In this document: positions 54,147-63,503 of the stretch, piece by piece | How the letters are laid out: every line of letters begins with the position of its first letter | Position numbering within the stretch: the first letter of the stretch is position 1 | Origin: Cytophagales bacterium | GTDB taxonomy: Bacteria; Bacteroidota; Bacteroidia; Cytophagales; Cytophagaceae | Direction of reading: 5' to 3' | Length of the DNA: 64,000 nt | NCBI GenBank assembly: GCA_004294225.1 | Contig: REBA01000015.1 | Coordinates: 62,001-126,000 of the forward strand | Position numbers and translations under genes: made by a program | The notes under the pieces: model-generated | The model's input: the letters and a program-made list of their open reading frames with translations, nothing else | What the model was told of the DNA's origin: nothing | Databases searched by the model: none

Positions 54147-56916
54147 CAAAAATATTATTTCCCAAATCTTTTCGTGCAGGCCATTCTTGGTGATTTGGTT
54201 TATTTGTATTTCAGCCATTCAATATGTTTTTGCTCAGAAACAGACTTTGCCCAGTCATGAGATTTTACTTAGCAAGATTGAAAATACTTTTTCCGATGCT
54301 CAATATGATAGTAGTATTTATTTGTCCCAACAATTTTTAATTAATAGTAAAAATTCTACTCAATATCAGTTAGCAAAATCTTGGATTGCCAGAAACCAAA
54401 TTAAATTAGGGCAATTTTCAAAAGCTTCCCAAACTATAGATTCTTTATTAGATTTGACTCAACAATTATCCCAAAACTTATTGATCAATTTATTGATAGA
54501 TAAGTCAGAAATTTTTCTTCAGAGAGGTTATGGTGAAAATGCTGCTGAAATAATTTTAAAAGCAGAGAAAATGCAAGAAAAATCAGGAATTCAAGAAACT
54601 AATTTACTAGCTCAGCTATATACTCAGAAAGCTATTATCTACTGGAATTTGGGAGATTTTCAACCAGCTTTAGAATATGCGTTCAATGCATTAGCTAATT
54701 ATAAAAAGGCGTCTTCCTATTCTGCACTAGGCGAGGCAAGATTACTCAATGATATTGGCTTGATTCTGATGGCTCAAAATTCTACTGATGCCAATACTTA
54801 TTTTTTAAAATCAAAATCAATATATACCCAACTCAACAAAGCAAATACTATTGAATATGCCAATCTACTCAATAATATTGCTTTTTATTTCAAAAGTCAA
54901 TCTATGCATAAAGAAGCCATCAGCATTATGGATACAGTGCTAATGATTAGATTGAAAATTTATCCTAGTGTTCATACCAATATAGCTTTTACTTATGCTT
55001 CAATGGCAAATATTTATTTTGAGATGAAAGCATATTCTTCAGCTAGTGAATGGATAAAAAAATCACTTCATTTATATCAAAGCCTATATTCTTATAAGCA
55101 TCCAGAGATTGCTAGTGCTTATAATTTACTAGCTCAGATTGATTTAGAATTTCAAAATCCTCGTCAATCTATTCGCCATATAAACCAAGCAATAATCGCC
55201 AATAGTTATCAGTTCAATGACTCACTTCACCTTGATGCAAATCCTAATATGGGCGATATTAATCAATTAGAATTGATGTGTAGTTCTCTTTTATTAAAAG
55301 CAAAGTCTTTTGAGGAGGTATTTAATACTGAGAAACCCCAGTTAAAGTATATAAAAATGGCAGTCGCTTCGCTTTCACTTGCTGATACTGTTATATGGAA
55401 ACTTAAAAATCTAAGAACCAATAAAAATGATAAATTAAGATTAAGTAAATGGTCTTCAGAAATTTATCTTTCTTTAATCAGAAATCATTTGTTGCTATCC
55501 AAATTTACAAAAAGACATCAATATCATCACAGTAAGGCATTCATTTATTCTGAACGAAATAAAGCTTCTATATTAATGAGTGCCATAGCAGATGCTAATT
55601 CTAAGCAGTTTGCTGGGATTCCTGACAGCTTGATTCAGAAAGAAAATTTTCTAAAAAAAGAAATTTCTTTTTATGAAAAAGAATTAGCAAAGTCAAAAAG
55701 CTCGATAGAATCCGAGAAAAATATCAAACAAATATTTAATTACAATACCCAATATCAGAAATATATTACCAATTTAGAATTAAAATATCCTAGTTACTTC
55801 CAACTCAAATATCAAAGAGATGATAAATTTTCAGAGCAAGATGCTCAGCATCTACTAAGTAATGATGAAGCAATGATCAGCTATTCAATAGATGATAACA
55901 ATAAAGTCCTTTATACATTTGTATTGACTAAAAATAAATTAAGAGCCTTTGAGCAGTTACTGTCTTTTGATTTCAATCGTAAGATTTCTGCCCTTCGCAA
56001 TAGTATTGTGTTGCATGTCAAGCAAGTGTACCAAGAAAATGCTCAAGAGTTGTATAAAATATTGCTCAAAAATAAAATTCCATCTAAAGTGAAAACCCTT
56101 TACTTTATTCCCGATGGCAGATTGAGCACTATCCCTCTTGAGGCCCTATTAACTCAAAGTGTTTCCAATTCATCTGGATATAGTTCTTTGCCTTATTTAC
56201 TCAATAATTTTAACATAGCCTATCATAGCTCTGCTATACTTTTTTGTCAGAAAGCTCAGCAAAAGTTGGATTATAAAAATACAATCAGATTAGTAGCTCC
56301 TATCGAATTCTCAAAGATAGACAATGTACAACCAGCTGATTTGCCTTCTACAAAAGAGGAGGTATCAGAAATTGCTTTGCTTTTTGAAAAAAATCTAGGT
56401 AAAGCTTACCGTTATGAATATAAGAAGGCAACAGAAGCGATTCTGAAATCTGGAGATTTTGATTATAGCCGAATTATTCACCTAGCTACACATGGCTTGG
56501 TAGATGAAAACAAACCAGAATTATCTAAAATATTTCTCTATCCAGAAGCGAATAACAGCGATGATGGTTTGTTGTATTCGGGAGAGATATATAATTTGAA
56601 GCTCAATTGTGATTTAATCACACTTTCTGCCTGCCAGACGGGTTTAGGGAAAATCACCCAAGGCGAGGGAATAATAGGTCTTTCGAGGTCGCTACTTTAT
56701 GCAGGAGCAAAAAATATCTTGGTATCGCTTTGGAGTGTTTCCGATCAAAGTACTTATATGCTTATGAAAAACTTTTATACAGATTTGTATACAAAAGAAA
56801 ATTTTCAGAAAGGATACTCTCGTTCATTAAGAGCAGCAAAACTTAGCATTATCAAGGCTGATGCTAAGTTTTGTGATCCATATTATTGGGCAGCTTTTAC
56901 TTTGATTGGTAAGTAA
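54130..56916 (+). CDS. Exported TPR-CHAT domain protein (caspase-like)
   Basis: A 928-residue protein with an N-terminal signal segment (about 15-35, ending YVFAQ), then tetratricopeptide-like helices (about 40-470) and a C-terminal CHAT domain (about 600-925). CHAT is a caspase-fold protease. The catalytic pair is His788 in IHLATHG and Cys835 in LSACQTG, both in their expected context (TLSACQTGLGKITQGEGIIGLSR). Most CHAT proteins studied act in the cytoplasm; this one seems to be exported. It is coupled by a 17-base overlap to an outer membrane protein gene, which suggests a shared envelope role. Target and trigger are unknown. Confidence 0.85.
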   Translation: MNIDFNKNIISQIFSCRPFLVIWFICISAIQYVFAQKQTLPSHEILLSKIENTFSDAQYDSSIYLSQQFLINSKNSTQYQLAKSWIARNQIKLGQFSKASQTIDSLLDLTQQLSQNLLINLLIDKSEIFLQRGYGENAAEIILKAEKMQEKSGIQETNLLAQLYTQKAIIYWNLGDFQPALEYAFNALANYKKASSYSALGEARLLNDIGLILMAQNSTDANTYFLKSKSIYTQLNKANTIEYANLLNNIAFYFKSQSMHKEAISIMDTVLMIRLKIYPSVHTNIAFTYASMANIYFEMKAYSSASEWIKKSLHLYQSLYSYKHPEIASAYNLLAQIDLEFQNPRQSIRHINQAIIANSYQFNDSLHLDANPNMGDINQLELMCSSLLLKAKSFEEVFNTEKPQLKYIKMAVASLSLADTVIWKLKNLRTNKNDKLRLSKWSSEIYLSLIRNHLLLSKFTKRHQYHHSKAFIYSERNKASILMSAIADANSKQFAGIPDSLIQKENFLKKEISFYEKELAKSKSSIESEKNIKQIFNYNTQYQKYITNLELKYPSYFQLKYQRDDKFSEQDAQHLLSNDEAMISYSIDDNNKVLYTFVLTKNKLRAFEQLLSFDFNRKISALRNSIVLHVKQVYQENAQELYKILLKNKIPSKVKTLYFIPDGRLSTIPLEALLTQSVSNSSGYSSLPYLLNNFNIAYHSSAILFCQKAQQKLDYKNTIRLVAPIEFSKIDNVQPADLPSTKEEVSEIALLFEKNLGKAYRYEYKKATEAILKSGDFDYSRIIHLATHGLVDENKPELSKIFLYPEANNSDDGLLYSGEIYNLKLNCDLITLSACQTGLGKITQGEGIIGLSRSLLYAGAKNILVSLWSVSDQSTYMLMKNFYTDLYTKENFQKGYSRSLRAAKLSIIKADAKFCDPYYWAAFTLIGK

Positions 56917-56924
56917 ATTTTTTG

Positions 56925-58157
56925 CTAAACGTCTATTTCTACTTGATTTCTCAATAAATCTTCCATAGTTTCTCTCCTTCTAATGAGATGATGTTTGCCA
57001 TCTAAAACCAATACCTCGGCAGGTCTAAATCTAGAGTTATAATTAGAACTCATACTAAACCCGTAAGCACCAGCATTTAAAATTCCAATTAGGTCTCCTT
57101 CTTTTACTTTACTAAGTTCTATGTCTGTTCCAAAGGTGTCTGTTTCACAAATATAGCCTACTATGGTATAATTTTCTTTTTCTGCATGGGGTTGAGAAAC
57201 ATTCAAGATGGAATGATATGCTCCATACATCATTGGTCGAATAAGGTGATTCAGTCCAGTATCTAAACCCACAAAAGTACAAGCAGGTGTTGGTTTTACC
57301 ACATTTGCACGGCAAAACAGATACCCAGACTCACTTACCAAGAATTTACCTGGCTCAAACCACAGCTCTAATTCTTTTCCATAAGATTTACAAAATTCTT
57401 GAAAATGCTGACTCATTTTTTTGCCCAGCTCTTCTATATCTGTAGCATGGTCATTGGGTTTGTAGGCTACTTTGAAACCACTACCGAAGTCTATAAATTT
57501 TAAATCTTCAAAGTTTCTAGCCACGCCAAAAAGCACTTCAGAGGCTTTTATGAAAGCATCGGCACTTTTGAAATCTGAACCACTATGTACGTGAACGCCA
57601 GAAATTTGTAGTTTGTACTTTTTTGCTATTTCGTACACTTCATTGATTTGATCTATAGAAATACCAAATTTAGAAGCTTTATGTCCTGTCATAATTTTTA
57701 CGTTCCCCCCAGCTTCGATATGAGGATTCAAACGAATACAGATAGGGTAATTACTACCATATTCCTGCCCAAATTTCTCTAAAAAAGGAAGGTTGTCGAT
57801 ATTAATGGTAACTCCAAGCATAACCGCGGCTTTTATTTCTTCAAAAGCTACACAATTAGGAGTAAACATAATGTCTGTAGGTGAAAAACCTGCCATTAAA
57901 CCCAGTTGAAGTTCTTGAATAGAAACTACATCTATTCCAGCACCTTCTTGACGAAGGATTTTAAGTATAGCTTGATTCGTAAGTGCTTTGACTGCATATT
58001 TTATTTTTACATTAACCCCTATGAATGCTTCTTTCAGGCGATGGTATTGGCTAACGATTCTTGCCCCATTGTATACATAGAGTGGAGTACCATAAGTACT
58101 GCATAACTCAGCTACTGGAATTCCTTGAATATGGTATTGGTTATTGTCTAATTGCAT
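56925..58157 (-). CDS. lysA: Diaminopimelate decarboxylase
   Basis: Last step of lysine synthesis, converting meso-diaminopimelate to lysine. A PLP-dependent alanine-racemase-fold barrel: the PLP lysine is Lys57 in KYAVKAL, HVHSGSDF and the FEPGKFLV motif line the PLP phosphate and substrate, and CETDTFG carries the active-site Cys from the other subunit. 410 residues is usual. A TAnnTTTG box (TATCTTTG, minus strand 58185-58178) lies 21 bases upstream without a good TTG. The gene converges on the CHAT gene with eight bases between. Confidence 0.93.
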   Translation of the reverse strand: MQLDNNQYHIQGIPVAELCSTYGTPLYVYNGARIVSQYHRLKEAFIGVNVKIKYAVKALTNQAILKILRQEGAGIDVVSIQELQLGLMAGFSPTDIMFTPNCVAFEEIKAAVMLGVTINIDNLPFLEKFGQEYGSNYPICIRLNPHIEAGGNVKIMTGHKASKFGISIDQINEVYEIAKKYKLQISGVHVHSGSDFKSADAFIKASEVLFGVARNFEDLKFIDFGSGFKVAYKPNDHATDIEELGKKMSQHFQEFCKSYGKELELWFEPGKFLVSESGYLFCRANVVKPTPACTFVGLDTGLNHLIRPMMYGAYHSILNVSQPHAEKENYTIVGYICETDTFGTDIELSKVKEGDLIGILNAGAYGFSMSSNYNSRFRPAEVLVLDGKHHLIRRRETMEDLLRNQVEIDV

Positions 58158-58376
58158 GTTGCTATTTTTTAGGATTGCAAAGATAGGTGTTGATTGCCTA
58201 GAATTTGATTTTTTAGATAAAATCTGTTTAAAAATTTCTTAATAAGCAGGGCAGTGTAGAGACAAATTGCAATCACCTATCTATGATTTAAGGTTTTTTT
58301 ATCTGATTTTATTTATTAAAGGTTTTATTATTTAGGGTTAAAAAAAGGTTTGTTGAAAAGGTAATAATAGATTTTT

Positions 58377-59195
58377 TTAGTAGCACTCTTCTTGATTAGG
58401 AAAATCTTTGCTTTTTACATCCTTGATATAATGCTTTACCGAATCAAACATGGTGTCGTATAGATTGGCATAGATTCTTAGAAATCTAGGCTGAAATTCT
58501 TTATTTATTCCTAGCATATCGTGCGATACTAGCACTTGCCCATCTACTCCATTTCCAGCTCCTATACCTATAATCGGGATAGTAAGTGATTTCGCTACTT
58601 TAGTGGCGAGTTCGCTTGGTATCTTTTCTAATACTATAGCAAAGCACCCAAGTTCTTGAAGGAAATGAGCATCTTCAATCAGTTTGTTAGCTTCATCTTC
58701 TTCTGTAGCTCTAACAGTATAGGTGCCAAATTTATAAATTGATTGTGGGGTCAGCCCTAAATGCCCCATTACAGGGACACCAGCACTAAGTATTCTGATA
58801 ATAGAATCTTTGATTTCTATCCCTCCCTCTAGTTTTACTGAATGTGCACCCGATTCTTTCATGATACGAATAGCCGATCTAAGTGCTTCTGAAGAGTTGC
58901 CTTGATAAGAACCAAAGGGTAAATCTACAACCACCAACGCTCTATTTACTGCTCTGATTACTGAGGAGGCATGGTAAATCATTTGATCTAAGGTGATTGG
59001 TAAGGTAGTTTCGTGACCTGCAATTACATTAGAGGCGGAGTCTCCTACCAGCAACACATCAATACCTGCTGCGTCAAAAATCTTGGCCATAGAGAAATCA
59101 TATGCAGTAAGCATAGAGATTTTCTCGCCTCTGTTTTTCATTTCTTGTAGCTGGTGGGTAGTTACTCTTTTAATTTCTTTTGATGTAGATGACAT
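58377..59195 (-). CDS. panB: 3-Methyl-2-oxobutanoate hydroxymethyltransferase
   Basis: First step of pantothenate synthesis: adds a hydroxymethyl group from methylene-tetrahydrofolate to 2-oxoisovalerate. The metal and substrate residues sit in [35 protein letters not shown] and KLEGG, with the late [20 protein letters not shown]. 272 residues is normal. It shares its 2-oxoisovalerate substrate with LeuA, encoded in the same window. It is downstream of floA with a perfect hairpin between. Confidence 0.95.
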   Translation of the reverse strand: MSSTSKEIKRVTTHQLQEMKNRGEKISMLTAYDFSMAKIFDAAGIDVLLVGDSASNVIAGHETTLPITLDQMIYHASSVIRAVNRALVVVDLPFGSYQGNSSEALRSAIRIMKESGAHSVKLEGGIEIKDSIIRILSAGVPVMGHLGLTPQSIYKFGTYTVRATEEDEANKLIEDAHFLQELGCFAIVLEKIPSELATKVAKSLTIPIIGIGAGNGVDGQVLVSHDMLGINKEFQPRFLRIYANLYDTMFDSVKHYIKDVKSKDFPNQEECY

Positions 59196-59213
59196 ATTTT
59201 TGAATGTATATTC

Positions 59214-59262
59214 ATTTAAATAGGGTCAATAAACGCTTTTTGCTTATTGACCCTATTTAAAT
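59214..59262. terminator. Perfect 19-bp stem between floA and panB
   Basis: Arms 59214-59232 and 59244-59262 are exact reverse complements with an 11-base loop. It lies 18 bases after the floA stop (minus strand) and 18 bases before the panB ATG. No T run follows outside the stem apart from its own ATTTAAAT ends, so it may terminate, stabilise the floA message or separate expression of the two genes. Confidence 0.65.
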
Positions 59263-59280
59263 GATGGATAAGTAGTAGGT

Positions 59281-60243
59281 TTATTTTTTCTCTTTTCCTT
59301 GGTTGGCAATAGAATCTCTCATATCGGTATCAGCCTGAAGATTTTTTAGCTTATTATAATCCATCACGCCTAGGTTTCCGTTTCTGAATGCTTCTGCAAT
59401 AGCCATGGGGATTTCTGCCTCAGCTTCGATTACTTTAGCTCTTGCTTCTTGAGCTTTTGCTTTCATTTCTTGCTCTACTGCTACGGCCATTGCACGTCTT
59501 TCTTCTGCTTTGGCCTCTGCTACTTTTAGGTCTGCATTAGCTTGGTCGATTTGTAATTTTGCACCTATGTTGGCACCTACATCTATATCAGCAATATCAA
59601 TAGAAAGCAATTCGAATGCTGTACCAGCATCTAAGCCTTTTTGTAAAACCATTTTAGAGATTTTATCTGGGTTTTCTAACACTTCTTTATGAGACATTGA
59701 AGAACCGATAGAGGATACAATGCCTTCGCCAACTCTCGCCAAAATAGTTTCTTCTCCAGCACCTCCAACTAATTGTGCAATATTTGCTCGAAGTGTTACT
59801 CTTGCTTTTGCAATTAATTGTATGCCATCTTGAGCTACTGCTGCTACATTGGGCGTATTGATTACTTGGGGATTTACTGATATTTGAACTGCTTCAAATA
59901 CATCTCTACCTGCTAAATCAATCGCAGTAGCTTGTTTGAACGTTAATGCAATGTTGGCTTTGTCAGCAGAAATTAAAGCTTTGATTACATTGGGAACATT
60001 GCCACCAGCCAAGAAATGTGTTTCTAGGTCGTTGGAGGTAAGGTTTAAACCTGCCTTGGTAGAAGTAATAAGTGCGTTTACGATAGTACTTGGTGGTACT
60101 TTCCTAATTCTCATAACGACCAGTTGAATAAGACTAACTCTTACCCCAGATACTACTGCCGTTATCCATAGGTTCATGGGGACAAAGTAAAGAAATACGA
60201 GAAAGCCTATAAATGCGAGACCAATTGGAATTAATATGCCCAT
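59281..60243 (-). CDS. floA: Flotillin-like protein FloA
   Basis: Membrane scaffold of the SPFH family that organises functional lipid domains. A short hydrophobic N-terminus (about 3-35) anchors it to the inner membrane; the SPFH core is seen in [21 protein letters not shown] and [28 protein letters not shown], and a C-terminal Ala/Glu/Lys coiled coil follows (about 225-285, [20 protein letters not shown]). At 320 residues it corresponds to FloA of Bacillus. A TATATTTG box on the minus strand at 60273-60266 could start its transcript. Confidence 0.92.
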   Translation of the reverse strand: MGILIPIGLAFIGFLVFLYFVPMNLWITAVVSGVRVSLIQLVVMRIRKVPPSTIVNALITSTKAGLNLTSNDLETHFLAGGNVPNVIKALISADKANIALTFKQATAIDLAGRDVFEAVQISVNPQVINTPNVAAVAQDGIQLIAKARVTLRANIAQLVGGAGEETILARVGEGIVSSIGSSMSHKEVLENPDKISKMVLQKGLDAGTAFELLSIDIADIDVGANIGAKLQIDQANADLKVAEAKAEERRAMAVAVEQEMKAKAQEARAKVIEAEAEIPMAIAEAFRNGNLGVMDYNKLKNLQADTDMRDSIANQGKEKK

Positions 60244-60305
60244 TTTTCTATTGTTTAAGTGTTAGCAAATATATCAATAAAGTTCATTAATCTAAATTAT
60301 AGTAT

Positions 60306-61778
60306 TTAGTATGCTCTTGCAAACAGCACTCTTTGATTGCTTTCTTTTCCAGAGTAGATACATTTACCTAGTTCTGCTTTTGAATCAAGCGGAATACAAC
60401 GAATAGTCGCTTTGCTGAGTTCTTTAATTTTTTCTTCAGTTTCACTTGTTCCGTCCCAATGTGCAGATAGAAATCCTCCCTCTTCTATTTTTGTCATAAA
60501 CTCATCCCAAGTGTTCACCGCTATGGTTTTTGAATTTCTGAAATCAATCGCTTTTTTATAAATATTTTCTTGAATATCCTCTAGTAGTTTGGGGATTATA
60601 GTGCCCAAATCATCAAAAGCATAAGATTTCTTTTCTTTGGTATCTCTTCGAGCTACTTCGGCAGTACCTTGTTCTATATCTCTTGGTCCTACAGCAATTC
60701 TTACAGGTACGCCTTTTAGCTCATAATCTGCAAATTTGAATCCAGGGGTTTGGGTGTCTCTATCGTCAAATTTTACTGAAACCCCTGATTTCTTGAGTAA
60801 GGGCAATAAGGTATTTACCTTTTGGGTAATCAAATTTAATTGTTCCTCATTTTTGAAAATAGGCACAATCACTACTTGTATTGGGGCAAGTTTTGGAGGC
60901 AGAACCAAGCCATCGTTATCAGAGTGAGCCATAATGAGTGCTCCCATAAGTCTGGTGCTAACCCCCCAAGAAGTTCCCCAAACATGTTCTAGACGGCCTT
61001 CTTTATTAGTGAATTGAACATCAAATGCTTTTGCAAAATTTTGACCTAAAAAATGCGATGTTCCAGCTTGAAGTGCTTTTCCATCTTGCATCAGGGCTTC
61101 AATACAATAGGTTTCTTCTGCACCAGCAAAGCGTTCGTTGGCAGTTTTTACTCCTTTAATTACTGGCATTGCCATAAATTCTTCTGCGAAGGTGGCATAT
61201 ACTTCAAGCATTTTTTCTGTTTCTTCTATAGCCTGACCTTTAGTAGCATGAGCGGTATGCCCTTCTTGCCAAAGGAATTCAGTAGTACGTAAGAATAAGC
61301 GTGTACGCATTTCCCATCTTACCACATTTGCCCATTGATTGACTAATAAAGGCAAATCTCTATAGGATTGAATCCACGTTTTATAGGTACTCCATATTAC
61401 AGTTTCGGAAGTAGGCCTTACGATGAGTTCTTCTTCTAATTTTGCTTCTGGATCTACAATTACACTTTTTCCATCTGGAGAATTCTTTAACCGATAATGA
61501 GTTACTACTGCACACTCTTTAGCAAAACCTTCAACATGACTTGCTTCTTTACTTAGAAATGATTTGGGAATAAACAATGGGAAATAAGCATTGACATGAC
61601 CAGTTTCTTTAAACATTAGGTCAAGGGTTTGTTGCATTTTCTCCCAAATAGAAAATCCATAAGGCTTGATGACCATGCAACCTCGTACAGCAGAATTTTC
61701 TGCTAAATCTGCTTTTTTCACTAATTCATTGTACCATAAAGAATAGTCTTCTTCTTTGTTAGGTAAAAATTTACTCAT
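60306..61778 (-). CDS. proS: Proline-tRNA ligase (archaeal/eukaryotic type)
   Basis: Charges tRNA-Pro. Class II synthetase of 490 residues, short type without the bacterial editing insert. Motif 2 region [23 protein letters not shown] and [25 protein letters not shown], motif 3 around [22 protein letters not shown], the anticodon-binding domain after about 290, and the C-terminal zinc-like end with KCIYSGKES and final RAY. Its promoter is visible at 61855-61883. floA lies downstream. Confidence 0.95.
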   Translation of the reverse strand: MSKFLPNKEEDYSLWYNELVKKADLAENSAVRGCMVIKPYGFSIWEKMQQTLDLMFKETGHVNAYFPLFIPKSFLSKEASHVEGFAKECAVVTHYRLKNSPDGKSVIVDPEAKLEEELIVRPTSETVIWSTYKTWIQSYRDLPLLVNQWANVVRWEMRTRLFLRTTEFLWQEGHTAHATKGQAIEETEKMLEVYATFAEEFMAMPVIKGVKTANERFAGAEETYCIEALMQDGKALQAGTSHFLGQNFAKAFDVQFTNKEGRLEHVWGTSWGVSTRLMGALIMAHSDNDGLVLPPKLAPIQVVIVPIFKNEEQLNLITQKVNTLLPLLKKSGVSVKFDDRDTQTPGFKFADYELKGVPVRIAVGPRDIEQGTAEVARRDTKEKKSYAFDDLGTIIPKLLEDIQENIYKKAIDFRNSKTIAVNTWDEFMTKIEEGGFLSAHWDGTSETEEKIKELSKATIRCIPLDSKAELGKCIYSGKESNQRVLFARAY

Positions 61779-61854
61779 TATTAAGTGTTTATGATGATTT
61801 TAAAATATATTTTTATTTAATACCATTTTGGTATGCGATTTGTAATACAGATTA

Positions 61855-61883
61855 CAAAGATAGAGGATGAAGCATCATTACAA
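61855..61883 (-). promoter_or_regulatory. Predicted proS promoter
   Basis: Minus strand TTG (61883-61881), 18-base spacer, TATCTTTG (61862-61855). The roughly 70-base leader contains a small palindrome ATACCA/TGGTAT (61820-61834). Confidence 0.55.
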
Positions 61884-62017
61884 AACTTCCTCTTGATTTA
61901 CTCAAAAACAATAATGGTTGATAGAGTTGATTCAACTTTTATCTGATGCTGTTGTTAGTAAATTAATTATTAAATTGTATTATAGACTTAAGTATATTCT
62001 AAACAAAACCTCTTATT

Positions 62018-63454
62018 ATGAAAAAGTCATCTATTGCTATTATGCTTTCTTTAGTATTTCTAAATAGTATTTCTTTATCACTTGTAGCCCAAATTGAGGA
62101 GGACGACATGTACTTTACTTCTGCTGATAGAGCTCAAGCTAGAACAGTAGCTTTAGAGCGGAAAGCCAAATGGCAAGCTCAAGAAGAAGCTAGGAAAGAT
62201 AAACGCGTAAATGGTAATAATTTCAATTATAATTCTAATAATCAACCCGATTTGATTCAGAATCCTGATGTCAATTATAGCCAATATGATAATAACAATT
62301 CTAGCAGAAGCTATAATAATTTAAATAATACCAATGATAATAATTTTGATAATAATTCCAATGTAAATAGGAATGGTGGCGATACTTATATTACCAATAA
62401 TTATAATGATTATGATAATTATAAGTACAGGACTGGATGGGCATGGAACAATGGTTTTGGATTTAATCAATGGAATTCATGGAATAGACCAGGTTGGAAT
62501 ATGAATATTGGCTGGAACTCTTGGTCAGGCTGGAACACTGGTATTGGCTGGAACTCTGGCTGGGGTTGGGGAAATTCATGGAACAGTCCACTATGGGGAG
62601 GTGGCTGGAATAATGGTTGGGGAGGTGGTTGGGGTTGGAATGATCCATTTTGGAATAATGGTTGGGGAGGTGGCTGGAATTGTGGTTGGGGCGGTGGCTG
62701 GAATAATGGTTGGGGCGGTGGCTGGAATAATGGTTGGGGCCGGAACAACGGAGGATACTGGGCAGGATACAATCACGGATATTGGAACGGATTTAATAAT
62801 AACAATTGGGTTGGAAATAGAGGAGAAACTGGAAATTCAGTTCCGATTTCAAGACAACTTGGCCCAATGCAAAATAGAGGTAGAGGTACTGAAGGAGTAA
62901 TTTCTAATAACGATAATAACATCAACCCAAGAAGTAGCCAAAATCAATACAATAGTTCTGCCAACAGAACATATGATAGCAGGCCTAGTAGATCTGGTGA
63001 TATTAATTCTAATGGTAACAATAATAATTATAGAGGTGGTGACATGAATGATTCTAGAAGGTCATCTAATAGGGGGGGGGATTATAACACTAATGGTTCC
63101 TCAAATAATTATAATAACAATCCTTCGAGAGACAATAGACCATCTAGAGAATCTCAAAATACTAATCCTACCTATGAGAACAATAGAAGAAGTTCTAGCA
63201 GAGGAGGAGAGTATTATAATAACCAAGAAAATAGAGGGAACAGAAGCTATGATGCCTCTCCATCTTATAGTGCACCTTCTCAAAGAGAATCTTATGATAG
63301 AGGTAATAGAGGAGGAGGAGGAAGTTTCGGCGGCGGTGGCGGTGGTGGAGGAAGTTTCGGTGGCGGCGGTGGAAGTAGGGGTAGTGGTTTCGGCGGCGGT
63401 GGTGGTGGAAGTTTCGGTGGCGGCGGTGGTGGCGGCTCCAGACCGACAAGGTAA
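62018..63454 (+). CDS. Secreted Asn/Gly/Trp-rich low-complexity protein
   Basis: A 478-residue exported protein of unknown function. Signal peptide about 1-25 (ending SLVAQ), then a conserved-looking start (EEDDMYFTSADRAQA, VALERKAKWQAQEEARKD), followed by an Asn-rich stretch (about 65-130), a Trp/Gly/Asn repeat region (about 140-265, NNGWGGGW units), a Ser/Arg/Asn section and a Gly-Gly-Ser/Phe tail (about 428-475). No catalytic motif. It may be a surface or matrix protein. It precedes an OmpP1/FadL-type gene by 49 bases on the same strand. A nine-G run at 63072-63080 makes it open to slippage. Confidence 0.72.
   Translation: MKKSSIAIMLSLVFLNSISLSLVAQIEEDDMYFTSADRAQARTVALERKAKWQAQEEARKDKRVNGNNFNYNSNNQPDLIQNPDVNYSQYDNNNSSRSYNNLNNTNDNNFDNNSNVNRNGGDTYITNNYNDYDNYKYRTGWAWNNGFGFNQWNSWNRPGWNMNIGWNSWSGWNTGIGWNSGWGWGNSWNSPLWGGGWNNGWGGGWGWNDPFWNNGWGGGWNCGWGGGWNNGWGGGWNNGWGRNNGGYWAGYNHGYWNGFNNNNWVGNRGETGNSVPISRQLGPMQNRGRGTEGVISNNDNNINPRSSQNQYNSSANRTYDSRPSRSGDINSNGNNNNYRGGDMNDSRRSSNRGGDYNTNGSSNNYNNNPSRDNRPSRESQNTNPTYENNRRSSSRGGEYYNNQENRGNRSYDASPSYSAPSQRESYDRGNRGGGGSFGGGGGGGGSFGGGGGSRGSGFGGGGGGSFGGGGGGGSRPTR
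62595..62740 (+). repeat. Degenerate 24-bp repeats coding for Trp/Gly/Asn units
   Basis: Units of about 24 bases built on GGTGGCTGGAATAATGGTT recur four or five times, with synonymous A/C swaps (GGGAGG, GGGCGG). They encode GGGWNNGW-like steps. The region is far richer in G than the genome around it. Confidence 0.7.
63072..63080 (+). repeat. Nine-G homopolymer inside a coding sequence
   Basis: AGG-GGG-GGG-GAT encodes Arg-Gly-Gly-Asp. The same protein encodes Arg-Gly-Gly-Asp just upstream with GGT codons, so the pure-G version is not forced by the protein. Loss of one G would move translation into another frame that stays open to 63458. Confidence 0.75.
63310..63438 (+). repeat. GGC/GGT triplet-rich tail
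   Basis: Near-uninterrupted Gly codons broken by AGT-TTC (Ser-Phe) steps, four of them, giving a GGGGGSFGG-type tail. The composition is sharply unlike the AT-rich surroundings. Confidence 0.65.
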
Positions 63455-63503
63455 ATAAAATTTATTCTTATTCTTACTTTAATTTTAATATAATATTATC
63501 TAC

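Noticed and set aside
54130-56916. TPR-CHAT as part of a type III-E CRISPR (craspase) system
   Set aside because: No cas gene or array in the window, and the protein carries an export signal.
58178-58281. Imperfect inverted repeat GATAGGTG...CACCTATC upstream of lysA
   Set aside because: One arm has a three-base insertion and includes the -7 box; the 71-base spacing makes a functional pairing doubtful.
62463-62776. Several minus-strand and other-frame Pro/Gln/Ile-rich ORFs
   Set aside because: Shadows of the Trp/Gly repeats; no start context or signal peptide of their own.
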